From: JABFRG01 sp046351415
GTDB lineage: Bacteria > Myxococcota_A > Polyangia > Polyangiales > Polyangiaceae
DNA length: 64,000 bases
NCBI GenBank assembly: GCA_046351415.1
Contig: JAXLYO010000009.1
Location: 186,001-250,000 of the forward strand
Reading direction: 5' to 3'
Below the pieces are notes generated by a model. It made no database searches, had not been told where the DNA came from, and saw only the letters and a program-made list of their open reading frames with translations. The position numbers and the translations under genes are program-made. Below are positions 28,803 to 37,383 of the stretch, one piece after another. Each line of letters starts with the position of its first letter. The first letter of the stretch is position 1.

Positions 28803-30386
28803 ATGTCAGCGATGCGTGTGCCGACCGATCAAGCCGGGGATTCGATTCGAGCGCTTCTCGATACGAGAGCACCGATGAGCGTCAGTGAAGCCGCTCTCCT
28901 CACCATTTCTCTCTTGGAGATGGCCGAAACGCACCTGAAGAGCGGCCCAATTCATCTTCATCCGTCCTCCGTTCGCTCGGTTGGTGGGAGCCTCGCTCTT
29001 TCTTCTGCCCCCGCACAGTCAGCCAAAGACCTCGCCTGTTACGCGCCCGAGTTGAAGCCGACCGTCGGTGCGATGGACGCGAAAGGCGTCGTCTATGCGG
29101 CGGGCTGCATCTTCTACGAGGCACTCACGGGCAAGAGCGTGGCGCCGGGCATGAAGCGACCACGTGAGGCGCGCCCCGACGCCCCGGAGCTCGCCGAGGT
29201 CATCCTCGGTCGCGCGCTCATCGTCGTTCCGCAGAAACGTCCGGACGACCTCAGTGCGCTTCGCGCCGCGCTTCATTCCCTCATCGGTGCAGGCGGCGCT
29301 GCCGCGGCGAGCGGGCGCCAACCGCAAACGAGTATTCCGCCCGAGGGCTACGACATTTCGCTCTCCGTCGCGCCGCCCGAAGTCGCGGAGCCCAACGCGT
29401 TTTCGCTGCCTCCCGCGGCGGCAAATCCGGCCCCCGCTTGGAACGACCTACCTCCCTCGGGTCCCAATGCGCCCCCGTCGTCTCGCGCAGCGGGGATTCC
29501 GCAAGCACCGCTCAGCGCCCCGGTTTCATCCCGTGCTGTCGTCAGTGCGACCGCTGAGCTCGCGCAATTGAAGGCGCAGCTCGAGGCAGATACGAGCCCT
29601 CGCTACGTCGTCATCAAAGACAAGATGGACCACGGTCCTTTCAGCGCGGTCGAGCTCCTGCAACAAATCGCGAGCTCCACCTTCAAGGGCCACGCCGACC
29701 TTCGCGACGAAAAGACTGGAGAGACGCGCCCGATCCAAGATTGGCCGCAGTTCGCCCCCTTCGCCGAACACGCCAAAATGAAGCGTGAAGTCGTCGCGGA
29801 AGCGAAGGCCGTCGTGCGCCTCGAGCAGAAAGAAAAGAGCGCAGGCGTCGTCAAGTACGTCGTAGGTGCGCTCATCGCGTCGTCGCTCGTGGCTGCGGGC
29901 GTCGTGTGGTTCGTGCAGCACAAGGGCTCGCGCGGCGACGGCAAAGACCTCGCGGATGACCCCTCCGCGATCGACCTGTCGGTCGGCGGCGGACTCAAGG
30001 GCCAGAAGAAGCCTCAAGCTGGCGGCTCGAGCGGCGGTGGTGGTGCGGGTGGAGGCGGAGGCGGCGTGCACTTTGGCATGAGCTACGAGGCTGCCCTGAA
30101 CGCCAACAACGAAGAGATCAAGATGGGCAATGCTCCCGGCGGCCCCGACCTCTCGAATGCCCAGCTCTCGGCCCCCATGGCCAACGGGTCCTACATCTCG
30201 GCTTGCGGAGCGCCTGGCGACATGAAGGTCACGGTGAGAGTCGCGGTGAAGATGGGCCGGGCCATGGGCGTCAGTGTCTACACCGTGCCCCCGAATCCAG
30301 CCGTTGCAGGATGTGTCGATCGGCACGTGCGAGGACTCAGCTGGCCGGCGCACCCCAAAATGGACTCGTTCACGACGACTTACTAG
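28803..30386 (+). CDS. Pseudokinase-like, GYF_2-like, transmembrane multidomain protein
   Basis: A 527-aa protein. Residues 45-160 resemble the C-lobe of a Ser/Thr kinase without a catalytic core. GPIHLHPSSVRSV sits where HRDLKPxN would be, CYAPELKPT matches the APE motif, and VVYAAGCIFYEALTG matches the helix after it. A Pro-rich linker leads to a GYF_2-like module at 265-322 (YVVIKDKMDHGPFSAVELLQ). A membrane helix (350-371) follows, then a Gly-rich stretch and a C-terminal domain (ISACGAPGDMKVTVRVAVKMG) like the TonB-type tails of AgmX/PglI proteins. N-terminus cytosolic and C-terminus periplasmic are inferred. Confidence 0.8.
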   Translation: MSAMRVPTDQAGDSIRALLDTRAPMSVSEAALLTISLLEMAETHLKSGPIHLHPSSVRSVGGSLALSSAPAQSAKDLACYAPELKPTVGAMDAKGVVYAAGCIFYEALTGKSVAPGMKRPREARPDAPELAEVILGRALIVVPQKRPDDLSALRAALHSLIGAGGAAAASGRQPQTSIPPEGYDISLSVAPPEVAEPNAFSLPPAAANPAPAWNDLPPSGPNAPPSSRAAGIPQAPLSAPVSSRAVVSATAELAQLKAQLEADTSPRYVVIKDKMDHGPFSAVELLQQIASSTFKGHADLRDEKTGETRPIQDWPQFAPFAEHAKMKREVVAEAKAVVRLEQKEKSAGVVKYVVGALIASSLVAAGVVWFVQHKGSRGDGKDLADDPSAIDLSVGGGLKGQKKPQAGGSSGGGGAGGGGGGVHFGMSYEAALNANNEEIKMGNAPGGPDLSNAQLSAPMANGSYISACGAPGDMKVTVRVAVKMGRAMGVSVYTVPPNPAVAGCVDRHVRGLSWPAHPKMDSFTTTY

Positions 30387-30492
30387 ACCGACTTCGTCGG
30401 AGCTCGATCGGATCTCAGAAAGTCTACAGAGGTGCGGCTATCGGGAGACGACCCGCGGGTCGCGGGGTCACGGCTTCGTTTCCTCTCCGCAC

Positions 30493-30565
30493 AAAATCCC
30501 CGGCCGCATGTCTGGACGCCTCCCGACGAGGCGGCCGAGTCGGCGGCTGCTGGCCGGGGATTTTT
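30493..30565. terminator. Long perfect inverted repeat with nested hairpin
   Basis: AAAATCCCCGGCC at 30493-30505 is the exact reverse complement of GGCCGGGGATTTT at 30552-30564, and a T run follows on the plus strand. Between the arms lies a second hairpin, CGCCTC/GAGGCG. It lies about 107 bases after the pseudokinase gene stop and can act as a bidirectional terminator; the 46-base structured interior is larger than usual. Confidence 0.6.
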
Positions 30566-30696
30566 GCGTTCGCTCTCACTTCGCCGCGCCCCGCGCCTCC
30601 GCTGGATTCTGCCGAGGGCGTGAGGGTGGTCCATGATCGATGAACTAGGCCTAGCGTTGCCCGCAGCGCCCCCGCGCAGGCCTGAGACAAACGAAG

Positions 30697-30725
30697 AAGG
30701 GCAAGCCGCCCGGCTCGCCCTTTTC
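30697..30725. terminator. Bidirectional intrinsic terminator
   Basis: AAGGGCAAGCC (30697-30707) pairs with GGCTCGCCCTT (30712-30722) with one mismatch and a 4-base loop, followed by a TTTT run on the plus strand. On the minus strand the hairpin is followed by TTCTTCG, so it can also end the lipoprotein gene that finishes at 30756. The rest of the 369-base gap (30387-30755) holds only this and the inverted repeat upstream; I see no gene there. Confidence 0.75.
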
Positions 30726-30755
30726 CTGTCTTCGCTGTTGTCGAAGCTCTTTGGT

Positions 30756-31208
30756 CTACTGTCCCATCTTCGGGATGCAGACGTTTCCGAGTGCGCCGGC
30801 CATGCAGTGATTGCCTGCGGTGCAGTCGAAGTCGGTCGCGCACGGGAAGGCACACTTTCCGTACTGCGTGTTGCACTTGTGCGTGAGGCAGGAGCCGTCG
30901 CTCGTGCAGGGCGTCGCTTGCGCGCCGGGAACGGCCATTTGTCCACCCGCCGGGGCCGCCGGCTGTTGCGGAACCTGGCCGCCCTGCGGATAGGGCTGTT
31001 GACCTTGGGGGTATTGCCCTTGCGGGTACTGCCCCTGGGGATACTGACCCTGCGGGTACTGACCTTGCGGGTACTGCCCCTGGGGATACTGGCCCGGCGG
31101 GTACTGCCCTTGGACTTGCGTGTTCGGATCAGGCGTCGAATCCTTCTTGCAAGCAAAGACGACGGAACCGGCGGCGAGAACCCCTACGAGAACGATAGCG
31201 TGGCGCAT
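30756..31208 (-). CDS. Lipoprotein with QYPQG tandem repeats and Cys-rich domain
   Basis: A 150-aa lipoprotein. The lipobox SVVFAC gives Cys20. Residues 34-75 are about eight copies of a GQYPQ pentapeptide, followed by a short Pro/Gln linker. The C-terminal 50 residues contain eight cysteines (101, 107, 112, 119, 123, 129, 135, 144), spaced like small disulphide-rich domains (EB/Dickkopf-like patterns) of myxobacterial surface proteins. The flexible arm would hold the disulphide domain away from the membrane. Function unknown. It is divergent from the next lipoprotein gene. Confidence 0.8.
   Translation of the reverse strand: MRHAIVLVGVLAAGSVVFACKKDSTPDPNTQVQGQYPPGQYPQGQYPQGQYPQGQYPQGQYPQGQYPQGQQPYPQGGQVPQQPAAPAGGQMAVPGAQATPCTSDGSCLTHKCNTQYGKCAFPCATDFDCTAGNHCMAGALGNVCIPKMGQ
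31003..31110. repeat. 15-bp tandem repeat coding for the QYPQG arm
   Basis: About seven to eight copies of a 15-base unit (consensus TGCGGGTACTGCCCC on the plus strand) encode the pentapeptide arm of the minus-strand lipoprotein. Copies alternate between two third-position variants (TGCGGGTACTG and TGGGGATACTG), suggesting expansion by duplication of multi-unit blocks. Copy number is likely to vary between strains. Confidence 0.8.
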
Positions 31209-31264
31209 GCGAAGGATTTAGCCCTAGGTTGACCCGGCGGTCAACCACTGCCAAGAAGGACGGC

Positions 31265-32014
31265 GTGATTCTGCGCGCCTTTTGCAGCGACTCTTTCGGC
31301 ACTCTCGGCATTCCCGCAAGCCGCATCGTCTTGGCCTTGGTCCTTGGCGCTTCGGGCTGCGCGCATCGCGAGCCCCCTTCGTATGGAAACGGGGGAGACG
31401 CGGATGGGAGCGTCTCACGAACGACCATGCCGACCCCTGCTGCGAGCACAGCCGTAGCGCCCGAACCGACCAGCGACCCTACCCGCGACGCACCGGCCGA
31501 CGGCGGTAACGCGCCCTCCGCTTCCCCCTCACCGAGTGGTGTCTCGACGGCGCGCATGTCGCCCGACGCGGACAAGCCGCAAACGCGCGATCGCCCCAAG
31601 GCATCGAGCGCCGACTTGGCCGCGCGCGCCCACGCGCTCTTCGATGCGATCGCAAAGGACGAGCCGGCGATCGCGATGCCGTTCTTCTTCCCGAAAGAAG
31701 CCTACGCTCAGACCAAGGCCGTGCCGAACCCGACCCGCGACTGGCAGGAGAGACTCGTGCGGGCGTTCGAACGAGACATCCATGCGCTCCATCGCAAGGT
31801 CGACACCAGTGCAAAGTACATCGGTCTCGAAGTACCCGAAGAGCGCGGTCGATGGGTCGAACCCGAAGAAGAGTACAACCGGATTGGCTATTACCGCGTC
31901 TTCGGATCACGCCTTCGCTACGAACAGAATGGGCGCGAACACACCATCGAACTCAAGTCACTCATTTCGTGGCGGGGCGAGTGGTACATCGTTCATCTGT
32001 CCGGGTTCAAGTGA
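31265..32014 (+). CDS. Putative lipoprotein with conserved C-terminal domain
   Basis: A 249-aa protein. GTG 31265 is preceded by AAGAAGGA at the right distance; a TTG at 31229 is the alternative. The signal sequence ends in a lipobox (LGASGC). A Ser/Pro/Asp linker of about 85 residues follows, then a folded domain from SADLAARAHALFDAIAKDE to the end, containing AMPFFFPKEAY, DWQERLVRAFERDIHALH and LKSLISWRGEWYIVHLSGF. The family is unnamed to me. Its 3' end overlaps the end of the giant minus-strand gene by 57 bases. Confidence 0.75.
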   Translation: MILRAFCSDSFGTLGIPASRIVLALVLGASGCAHREPPSYGNGGDADGSVSRTTMPTPAASTAVAPEPTSDPTRDAPADGGNAPSASPSPSGVSTARMSPDADKPQTRDRPKASSADLAARAHALFDAIAKDEPAIAMPFFFPKEAYAQTKAVPNPTRDWQERLVRAFERDIHALHRKVDTSAKYIGLEVPEERGRWVEPEEEYNRIGYYRVFGSRLRYEQNGREHTIELKSLISWRGEWYIVHLSGFK

Positions 32015-35000
32015 CGCGCTGAGAACAGCGCCCGCGGTGGTGGGTGCCGCGGCTGGAGGGCTCTCCGCGGAGGCACGTTGCGCATGATGCGACTGCGGCC
32101 CCTGCGGCGCTTGCTGCGGCGTTCCATGCCCGTAGGCATACGGCTGCTGCGGCGGTCCGGGCGGTGCGGGAGGTGGACGGCGAGGAGCCATACGCCACAT
32201 GCCTCCGCTCCCGAAGCACTGGAACCCCCATCGCAACCAGCGGAGGACGGCGCTCGCGAGCCACAGTGCCCACCCGAGCATGACGAGTCTGTAGGCGAGC
32301 ATCGGCGCGCTGTAGGCGACGGGGGCCTCGGCGATGCCCGTGATGCGGTCCTCATAGAAGAGGAGCTCGCTGCTCGACGAGCCATTGCCTCGAACCTGCA
32401 TGTCGGGATGTCCGAGAAGACCCTGGTGGATCGCCACGACGAGAACCCCCGCGGCAACGAGCGTCGCCAAGATGATCGCGATCTGCCTCAGGTTGAAGAG
32501 GATGATGCCACCCCCGTCCGGCCTCTTCGCTCGCACCCCGAGCAAGAAGAGCCAGCCCACGACGAGCGCTCCCGCAACGACGTGCACCTGGGACAAGCCG
32601 AGCGCGAGGAGCATCCACTCGTAGGTCTTCATCCGAACCCACTTGACCCGCCCGAGCGCGGCGGCGACCGCAAGCAGCACGACCAGCAGACTCCAGAAGA
32701 GCACCGATGGACCGAGGCGAGGTCCCGTCACGAACAGGACCCAACGCGCGTCCGATAGTCGCACGGTCGTTCGCGCGTTCACCGATGGAACTTTCAGATC
32801 TGGCCACATTGCCGCGTAGCGAAACGAGATGCCCTGCGGCACGTGGTAGTTCAGCACCATCGTTTGCGAGCCAGGCGAGATCGGCAAGACCACCCGTTCG
32901 CCTTCCGTCCGCAGCACCTGGCTCTTGCCGGCGATGGTCACCGAGTCGAGAACGGCGCCGCTCGGAAGCGCGATGGTGTGCTCCATGCCGCGGCTCGCAC
33001 GCACCTGGAGGATGAGCTTTGCCTCGGTCAAACGCAGGCCCGGAGAGATCTCGAGGTCGCTGCGATCGATCGTGAAGACCTGCCCCGGGACGCCTTTCGG
33101 CCGCTCGAGAGTGAACGTCAGGCGCTCCCCAGGGAATGGACGCCACTCGGGAAGGGTCGATCCCGGAGGCGTCGCGACGGCCTGCACGCCTTCCGGTCGC
33201 GCGTTCCAGATGTTGCTGAGGTCGAGCCTCCACACTTCGCCGATCGCCGGGTCGGTCGAGGCCGTCATCACGAGCGGCGACTTTTCCGCGAGCACGCTCT
33301 CCCACGTGAGCGTGTTCACGGAAGGCGCGAGATTCACCTGCGCTTTGCCCGCGCTCACGCGAATGTCGGCGGTCGTGATCGACTCACCAGGAAGGAGCGG
33401 AACTTCGACGGCCGCTGCGGAGTCGGAGGCCGAGACCCGCGTGACGACGGTGGTCACGCGCCAGTTGAGGCCGATACGAAGGATGCGTTCCACGCGCAAA
33501 AACGGTGGCAGGGTGCTCGGCGTGAGCGTGGCCTCTCCAGACGCGCCATTTGGCTTTTCCAAGCGCGCGAGGTGGAGGTTGTCGTCAGACGCGCCGTCAT
33601 CGCCGAGGCCGCTCAATGTCCAGCCGGTCGCGTGCGTCTCCGTTACGTGAGGCATGAGCTCGAGGGGAATGACGACGTCGTTCACCTGCGGCAGGACGCC
33701 CCGGAGGACCACCTGATGGATGCCCGGCTCGAGCGCCACCCAGATGGCCCCTCCGGATTCCCTCGCCATGGCCGTCGCCGCTTTCCCGTCGACGAGAACT
33801 TCGCTCGGTCGAAAAGCGGTGCCACTCCCGAGGATCGGAACCGCAACCTTCGCAGCGGCGTGCACCTCGAAGCGCAGCGCGAGCTGCTCGGGGGTTGCAT
33901 CGATGGTGAGCCGCGCGGCCGATGCACACGACGGCAAGCACGATGGTGGTTTGACGAGCCGCGTTCGCAGCTCCGACAAGAGCTGCGCCGACGGTCCCTC
34001 GTCCGCGAACGCCCTCGCTGGAGCGAACAAAACCCCCAACGCCAGGACGACAGCCGTGGCCACCGCGGGTTCCGTCATACTCGGCGAAGCAGGTGGAGCA
34101 CTCTCGTCTGCCTTCTTGGGGCGAAGGAGCCACAAGAGGAGAAGAAGCCCGCCAGCGCGCACGAGCGAAAGCACGAGGTTGATGGAGGGCGACGCGAGGT
34201 AGAGCCGCATGTCCTGCGTCCGCTCGACGGGCCCGCTATAGTGGAGCGGAATGCGCGTCCAGGTCCAGTCTGGGCGGCCCTTGCCGGTTTGCACGAGCGC
34301 CGTGGGGTCGTAGCCCTCCCCGTTCATGGCCTGATGCGCAAAGTTCGGCAGGTTCTTCACTCCGCTTCGACCCCCAAGGCTGGAACTCGAACGCTGATTG
34401 GCCTGCGCTTGCCTACGCAGATCTGCCTCCTTCGTGTCGGCGTTTGCCTCCTTGTCCGCGGATGGACGTTGAGGCGCCGCGGCCTTCGGTTTCTCGACCT
34501 TGGCGGTCTCGCTCTCCTCGTCGTCTACTTTAGCTCCGCCCGCCAGCCCACTGGCGCTGCCAGGGCCATTCTGCGCCAGGTCTGGTGCGACGGGCATGGT
34601 GGAGGGCATGGCCGAGGCCACCGGCGCGTCCGTGGGCGGGGGCTCGCCGCCCCGTGTGAGATCCTGGGAACCGAAGACGTCGCCTCCCGTCTCCGCTGGG
34701 CGCAACGCGGGATAGAGGCCGCCACGCACCTGCGTCACGGCAAAGGGGAGCGTGACGATCGCTGCGACGACCACCAAAGCGTGCCGCGTCCACGTGAGCC
34801 ACTTCTTCAGGCGAACGTGACGGAACGCACGCGCGAGCCCCTCGACCGCTAGAACGAAGCACCAGAGCCACTTCGGAGCGCCCTCTTCCGGAAACGTCAG
34901 CACGAAACAGACGAGTGCGAGTGCACCCGCCCGAGGTCCCCAGAGACGAAAGGCGGCAAGCGTCAAGATGATGACGAGGAAGAGTTCGAGGAGGGTCCAG

Positions 35001-36454
35001 TGCCGCAGCCACGTCGAAGGCACTTCGTCGACCCCCGAGGCGTGGAAAAGGCGCCAACCCGGCGGCAAGTGCAAGGTCGCATCGAGTCGATGAACGTCTT
35101 CGTCGTAGCCCACCGCTGGGACCACTGCACCGTGACGAGAGAGGCGCCCGTCGGACGACAGCGAGAGTGGGCCCTGGCGTAGTTCGACACCACTACGACC
35201 ATCGCCCATCGTCGTGATGAACTGATCGCTCCCGGAGATGGACACGCGTCCGAGATCGAACGACGGCAGTGCCGTGAGACGCGTGGAACGACGTACGGTG
35301 CCCGAGATAGAGTCCTTGGCCGAAAAGCCCGACCCGTCGAAGTCGAGCCACAACTCGCGATTGAGCGTGAGGTTCTCGACGGCCTTCGGGTCCTCGGGAC
35401 GCGGCTGGAGCGCGAGTTCGACCTTCGTTCCTTCGTCGACGAGATACGCCGGGAGCTGCTTCCATTCTGGCGGTAGACGCGTTTGCTGCGGGTCGACGGA
35501 GCTCACGCCTTGCACGGTGACGTTCCGCAGCTCGGGGTGCGCTCGAAAGACCCACACTTCGGAGCCGACGCGCCACGGCCCTTCGGCTTTGGGGCGCTCC
35601 AACGTCTTGACGGGCCCAACGGCGCGGGCGACCAAGTTGAGCACGTGCGTGCCAGGCCGCAACTGGAGGCGAAGCCGGCTATCCGCCTCGAGTCGTGCGG
35701 GAAGCGGCGACGAGAGCGAGAGTGGGATGAGGCCTGGCCCGAGGCTCTTGCCGAGCAAAACTTCGCGGCTCTTGCCGGACACCTGCAGCGTGATGTGCAA
35801 CTGGACCGTGAGCGGCACCGCGTCGTCGATCAAGCGATGTACGACGACGTCGAGATGGTCGTCTTCCGCGGCCCTCCTTTCGCTGCTCAGGAAGACTTCC
35901 CCGCTCGCGTCCACGTTGGGCACAGCGACGTGTTTGCCACGGACGGTGAGGTCGACGATGCCCGTGCGAGGAGGAGCCGTAATGGCCTCGGGCAGTGTGT
36001 CCCAACGGAACGCTCCTTCGATGCGGTGAACACCGACCGTGAGCTCGACGGCGGGCGACTTGTCGCTCCTTTCGATCACCGCGGCCGGCTTGCCATCCAC
36101 GCGCACGTCGAGCGGCCAGTGCTTGCGGCTTCCCGGAAGCGGCACGATCTCCTTCGCATCGACCTGCCAGGTCTGGTGGAACGTACCGCCCTTGTCCCCA
36201 AGCTGGAGCGAGAGTGAGGACGGCCAGTCGCAAAGCACATTCACCGTTCCGTCTGGCTTCGTCCCGGAACCGTTCACCGGCGCACATGCTGCAGTCGGGG
36301 TCCCCTCGAGCACCCACGGAACCCATGGTTTCAGCGGAGCAGGAACGTCGGCGCTACTTGCGGGTGGCGCTGCATGCGCAGATCCCACCGCCGCGAGAAG
36401 GCAAAAACACGACAGGAGGAAGACGACGAAGTTTCGCATGCCGGAGCGCATCAT
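31958..36454 (-). CDS. Giant duplicated membrane protein, function unknown
   Basis: About 1498 aa. A signal peptide (FVVFLLSCFCLLAAVGSAHA) precedes a long strand-rich periplasmic region and then about four membrane helices near residues 480-570. A disordered linker, another helix and a second signal-like helix (TAVVLALGVLFAPARAFA) follow. The design then repeats: a second strand-rich domain and four C-terminal helices. A Pro-rich cytosolic tail ends it. The two halves look like a tandem duplication or a fusion of two genes. The start is MMRSGMRNF (36454) or MRNF (36439); a longer frame to 36544 would overlap the HIT gene. Role unknown. Confidence 0.8.
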   Translation of the reverse strand: MMRSGMRNFVVFLLSCFCLLAAVGSAHAAPPASSADVPAPLKPWVPWVLEGTPTAACAPVNGSGTKPDGTVNVLCDWPSSLSLQLGDKGGTFHQTWQVDAKEIVPLPGSRKHWPLDVRVDGKPAAVIERSDKSPAVELTVGVHRIEGAFRWDTLPEAITAPPRTGIVDLTVRGKHVAVPNVDASGEVFLSSERRAAEDDHLDVVVHRLIDDAVPLTVQLHITLQVSGKSREVLLGKSLGPGLIPLSLSSPLPARLEADSRLRLQLRPGTHVLNLVARAVGPVKTLERPKAEGPWRVGSEVWVFRAHPELRNVTVQGVSSVDPQQTRLPPEWKQLPAYLVDEGTKVELALQPRPEDPKAVENLTLNRELWLDFDGSGFSAKDSISGTVRRSTRLTALPSFDLGRVSISGSDQFITTMGDGRSGVELRQGPLSLSSDGRLSRHGAVVPAVGYDEDVHRLDATLHLPPGWRLFHASGVDEVPSTWLRHWTLLELFLVIILTLAAFRLWGPRAGALALVCFVLTFPEEGAPKWLWCFVLAVEGLARAFRHVRLKKWLTWTRHALVVVAAIVTLPFAVTQVRGGLYPALRPAETGGDVFGSQDLTRGGEPPPTDAPVASAMPSTMPVAPDLAQNGPGSASGLAGGAKVDDEESETAKVEKPKAAAPQRPSADKEANADTKEADLRRQAQANQRSSSSLGGRSGVKNLPNFAHQAMNGEGYDPTALVQTGKGRPDWTWTRIPLHYSGPVERTQDMRLYLASPSINLVLSLVRAGGLLLLLWLLRPKKADESAPPASPSMTEPAVATAVVLALGVLFAPARAFADEGPSAQLLSELRTRLVKPPSCLPSCASAARLTIDATPEQLALRFEVHAAAKVAVPILGSGTAFRPSEVLVDGKAATAMARESGGAIWVALEPGIHQVVLRGVLPQVNDVVIPLELMPHVTETHATGWTLSGLGDDGASDDNLHLARLEKPNGASGEATLTPSTLPPFLRVERILRIGLNWRVTTVVTRVSASDSAAAVEVPLLPGESITTADIRVSAGKAQVNLAPSVNTLTWESVLAEKSPLVMTASTDPAIGEVWRLDLSNIWNARPEGVQAVATPPGSTLPEWRPFPGERLTFTLERPKGVPGQVFTIDRSDLEISPGLRLTEAKLILQVRASRGMEHTIALPSGAVLDSVTIAGKSQVLRTEGERVVLPISPGSQTMVLNYHVPQGISFRYAAMWPDLKVPSVNARTTVRLSDARWVLFVTGPRLGPSVLFWSLLVVLLAVAAALGRVKWVRMKTYEWMLLALGLSQVHVVAGALVVGWLFLLGVRAKRPDGGGIILFNLRQIAIILATLVAAGVLVVAIHQGLLGHPDMQVRGNGSSSSELLFYEDRITGIAEAPVAYSAPMLAYRLVMLGWALWLASAVLRWLRWGFQCFGSGGMWRMAPRRPPPAPPGPPQQPYAYGHGTPQQAPQGPQSHHAQRASAESPPAAAPTTAGAVLSASLEPGQMNDVPLAPPRNE

Positions 36455-36504
36455 CGCCCATAGACGGAGGAAAGGGCGCAACGATCTTCGTGAACGACAC
36501 TTCG

Positions 36505-36996
36505 TCAGAAAACGGCGCGATACGCGCCCAGCAGCTCGTTCCACTCGTGTGGCTCACCTACGTATACGCCGCCTTGCCACGAAAAGATGTCCGCTGGTCG
36601 GTCGTCCGGCGTGTACATGGGCACCGCGTGGATGTGCAAATGTTCGGAACTGTTCAGGAGCTCGCCTGCGCACGAGCCGGTCGACGCTACGAGGGTCCGC
36701 AGTGGAGAGCGAGCCTGCTCGATTGCGCGCGCCGCTCGAAACGCGAGTTCGTTCGTGCGAGCCCAGAGCGCTGGGTCGATATCGGCGAATCGAGTGACGT
36801 GCTTCTTGGGAACGACGGTGATCTGGCCCCAACGTCGCACGTAGCGCGGCAAGAGAACCGAGTGATCGTTGTCTTCAAATAGCGTGTACACGACACCTAT
36901 GCGCCGTTCGACGAGGCCGCACATGAGGCAACGCACCTCGCCCCGCTCTTGGCGAATGCGCTCCATGGCTTCGGCGCGGGACAGGAGGGTCGGCAT
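36505..36996 (-). CDS. HIT-family nucleotide hydrolase/transferase
   Basis: A 163-aa histidine-triad protein. The signature HLHIHAVP places His119, His121 and His123 in the active site, and the upstream ITVVPKKHVTRFADID matches the family's conserved first block. CLMCG near the N-terminus (Cys23 and Cys26) could bind zinc, as in some HIT proteins. Members hydrolyse or transfer nucleotide phosphoramidates and dinucleoside polyphosphates. Substrate is not assignable. The giant membrane protein gene begins about 50 bases downstream on the same strand. Confidence 0.9.
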   Translation of the reverse strand: MPTLLSRAEAMERIRQERGEVRCLMCGLVERRIGVVYTLFEDNDHSVLLPRYVRRWGQITVVPKKHVTRFADIDPALWARTNELAFRAARAIEQARSPLRTLVASTGSCAGELLNSSEHLHIHAVPMYTPDDRPADIFSWQGGVYVGEPHEWNELLGAYRAVF

Positions 36997-37065
36997 CGAG
37001 CCGTCACTCTACCAACTACCAACGCCGGCGCTTTGCGTTCGAGTCCCTCGCCGCAAACGAAAGAG

Positions 37066-37081
37066 CCCTCCCGAAGGAGGG
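37066..37081. other. Stable CGAA tetraloop hairpin in a gap without genes
   Basis: CCCTCC-CGAA-GGAGGG forms a 6-bp GC stem, and outer GCCC/GGGC bases can extend it. On the minus strand the stem is followed by CTCTTTCGTTTG, weakly U-rich. I see no gene in the surrounding 36997-37247 stretch; it may be a terminator for minus-strand transcription or part of a leader for the tRNA. Confidence 0.4.
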
Positions 37082-37247
37082 TGAGGGCAGTTGCGAAAAA
37101 AGGTGGTCCGTCACACACTGTCGCACCCAACACGAAAGCGCCCATTTTTCGGCAGGTTTCGACGACTTGGAGGAACCAGCGGGCCCTCCGTAGGATAGCA
37201 CTTGACGGAGTGAAGGCTCCTGGCCTACTAACGCCGAACCTGAGCGA

Positions 37248-37329
37248 GCGAAGGTGGCGGAATTGGCAGACGCACTAGCTTGAGGTGCTAGCGGGGCGAC
37301 CCGTAGGGGTTCAAGTCCCCTCCTTCGCA
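37248..37329 (+). tRNA. tRNA-Leu (anticodon GAG)
   Basis: A full cloverleaf can be folded. The acceptor arms are GCGAAGG/CCTTCGC. The D arm is present. The anticodon stem is CTAGC/GCTAG with loop TTGAGGT (anticodon GAG at 37282-37284). The variable arm (CGGGGCGACCCG) is long, as in class II tRNAs, and the T arm is AGGGG TTCAAGT CCCCT. The discriminator is A and no CCA is encoded. It reads CUC and CUU leucine codons. Confidence 0.96.
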
Positions 37330-37340
37330 CAGTTGACACG

Positions 37341-37372
37341 CGGGCCGGCAGAAAAAGCCGGCCCGTTTGCAT
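37341..37372 (+). terminator. Terminator-like hairpin after tRNA-Leu
   Basis: CGGGCCGGC (37341-37349) pairs perfectly with GCCGGCCCG (37357-37365) across an AGAAAAA loop, followed by a short T-rich GTTTGCATTT. It lies 12 bases after the tRNA 3' end, suitable to end its transcript. Confidence 0.65.
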
Positions 37373-37383
37373 TTCGGCGCGGA

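Noticed and set aside
32843..34852. Plus-strand open frame within the giant membrane protein gene (669 codons)
   Set aside because: The minus strand shows signal peptides and membrane helices; the plus frame is unstructured and has no family features.
36454..36544. N-terminal extension of the giant membrane protein
   Set aside because: It would overlap the HIT gene and lies before the signal peptide.
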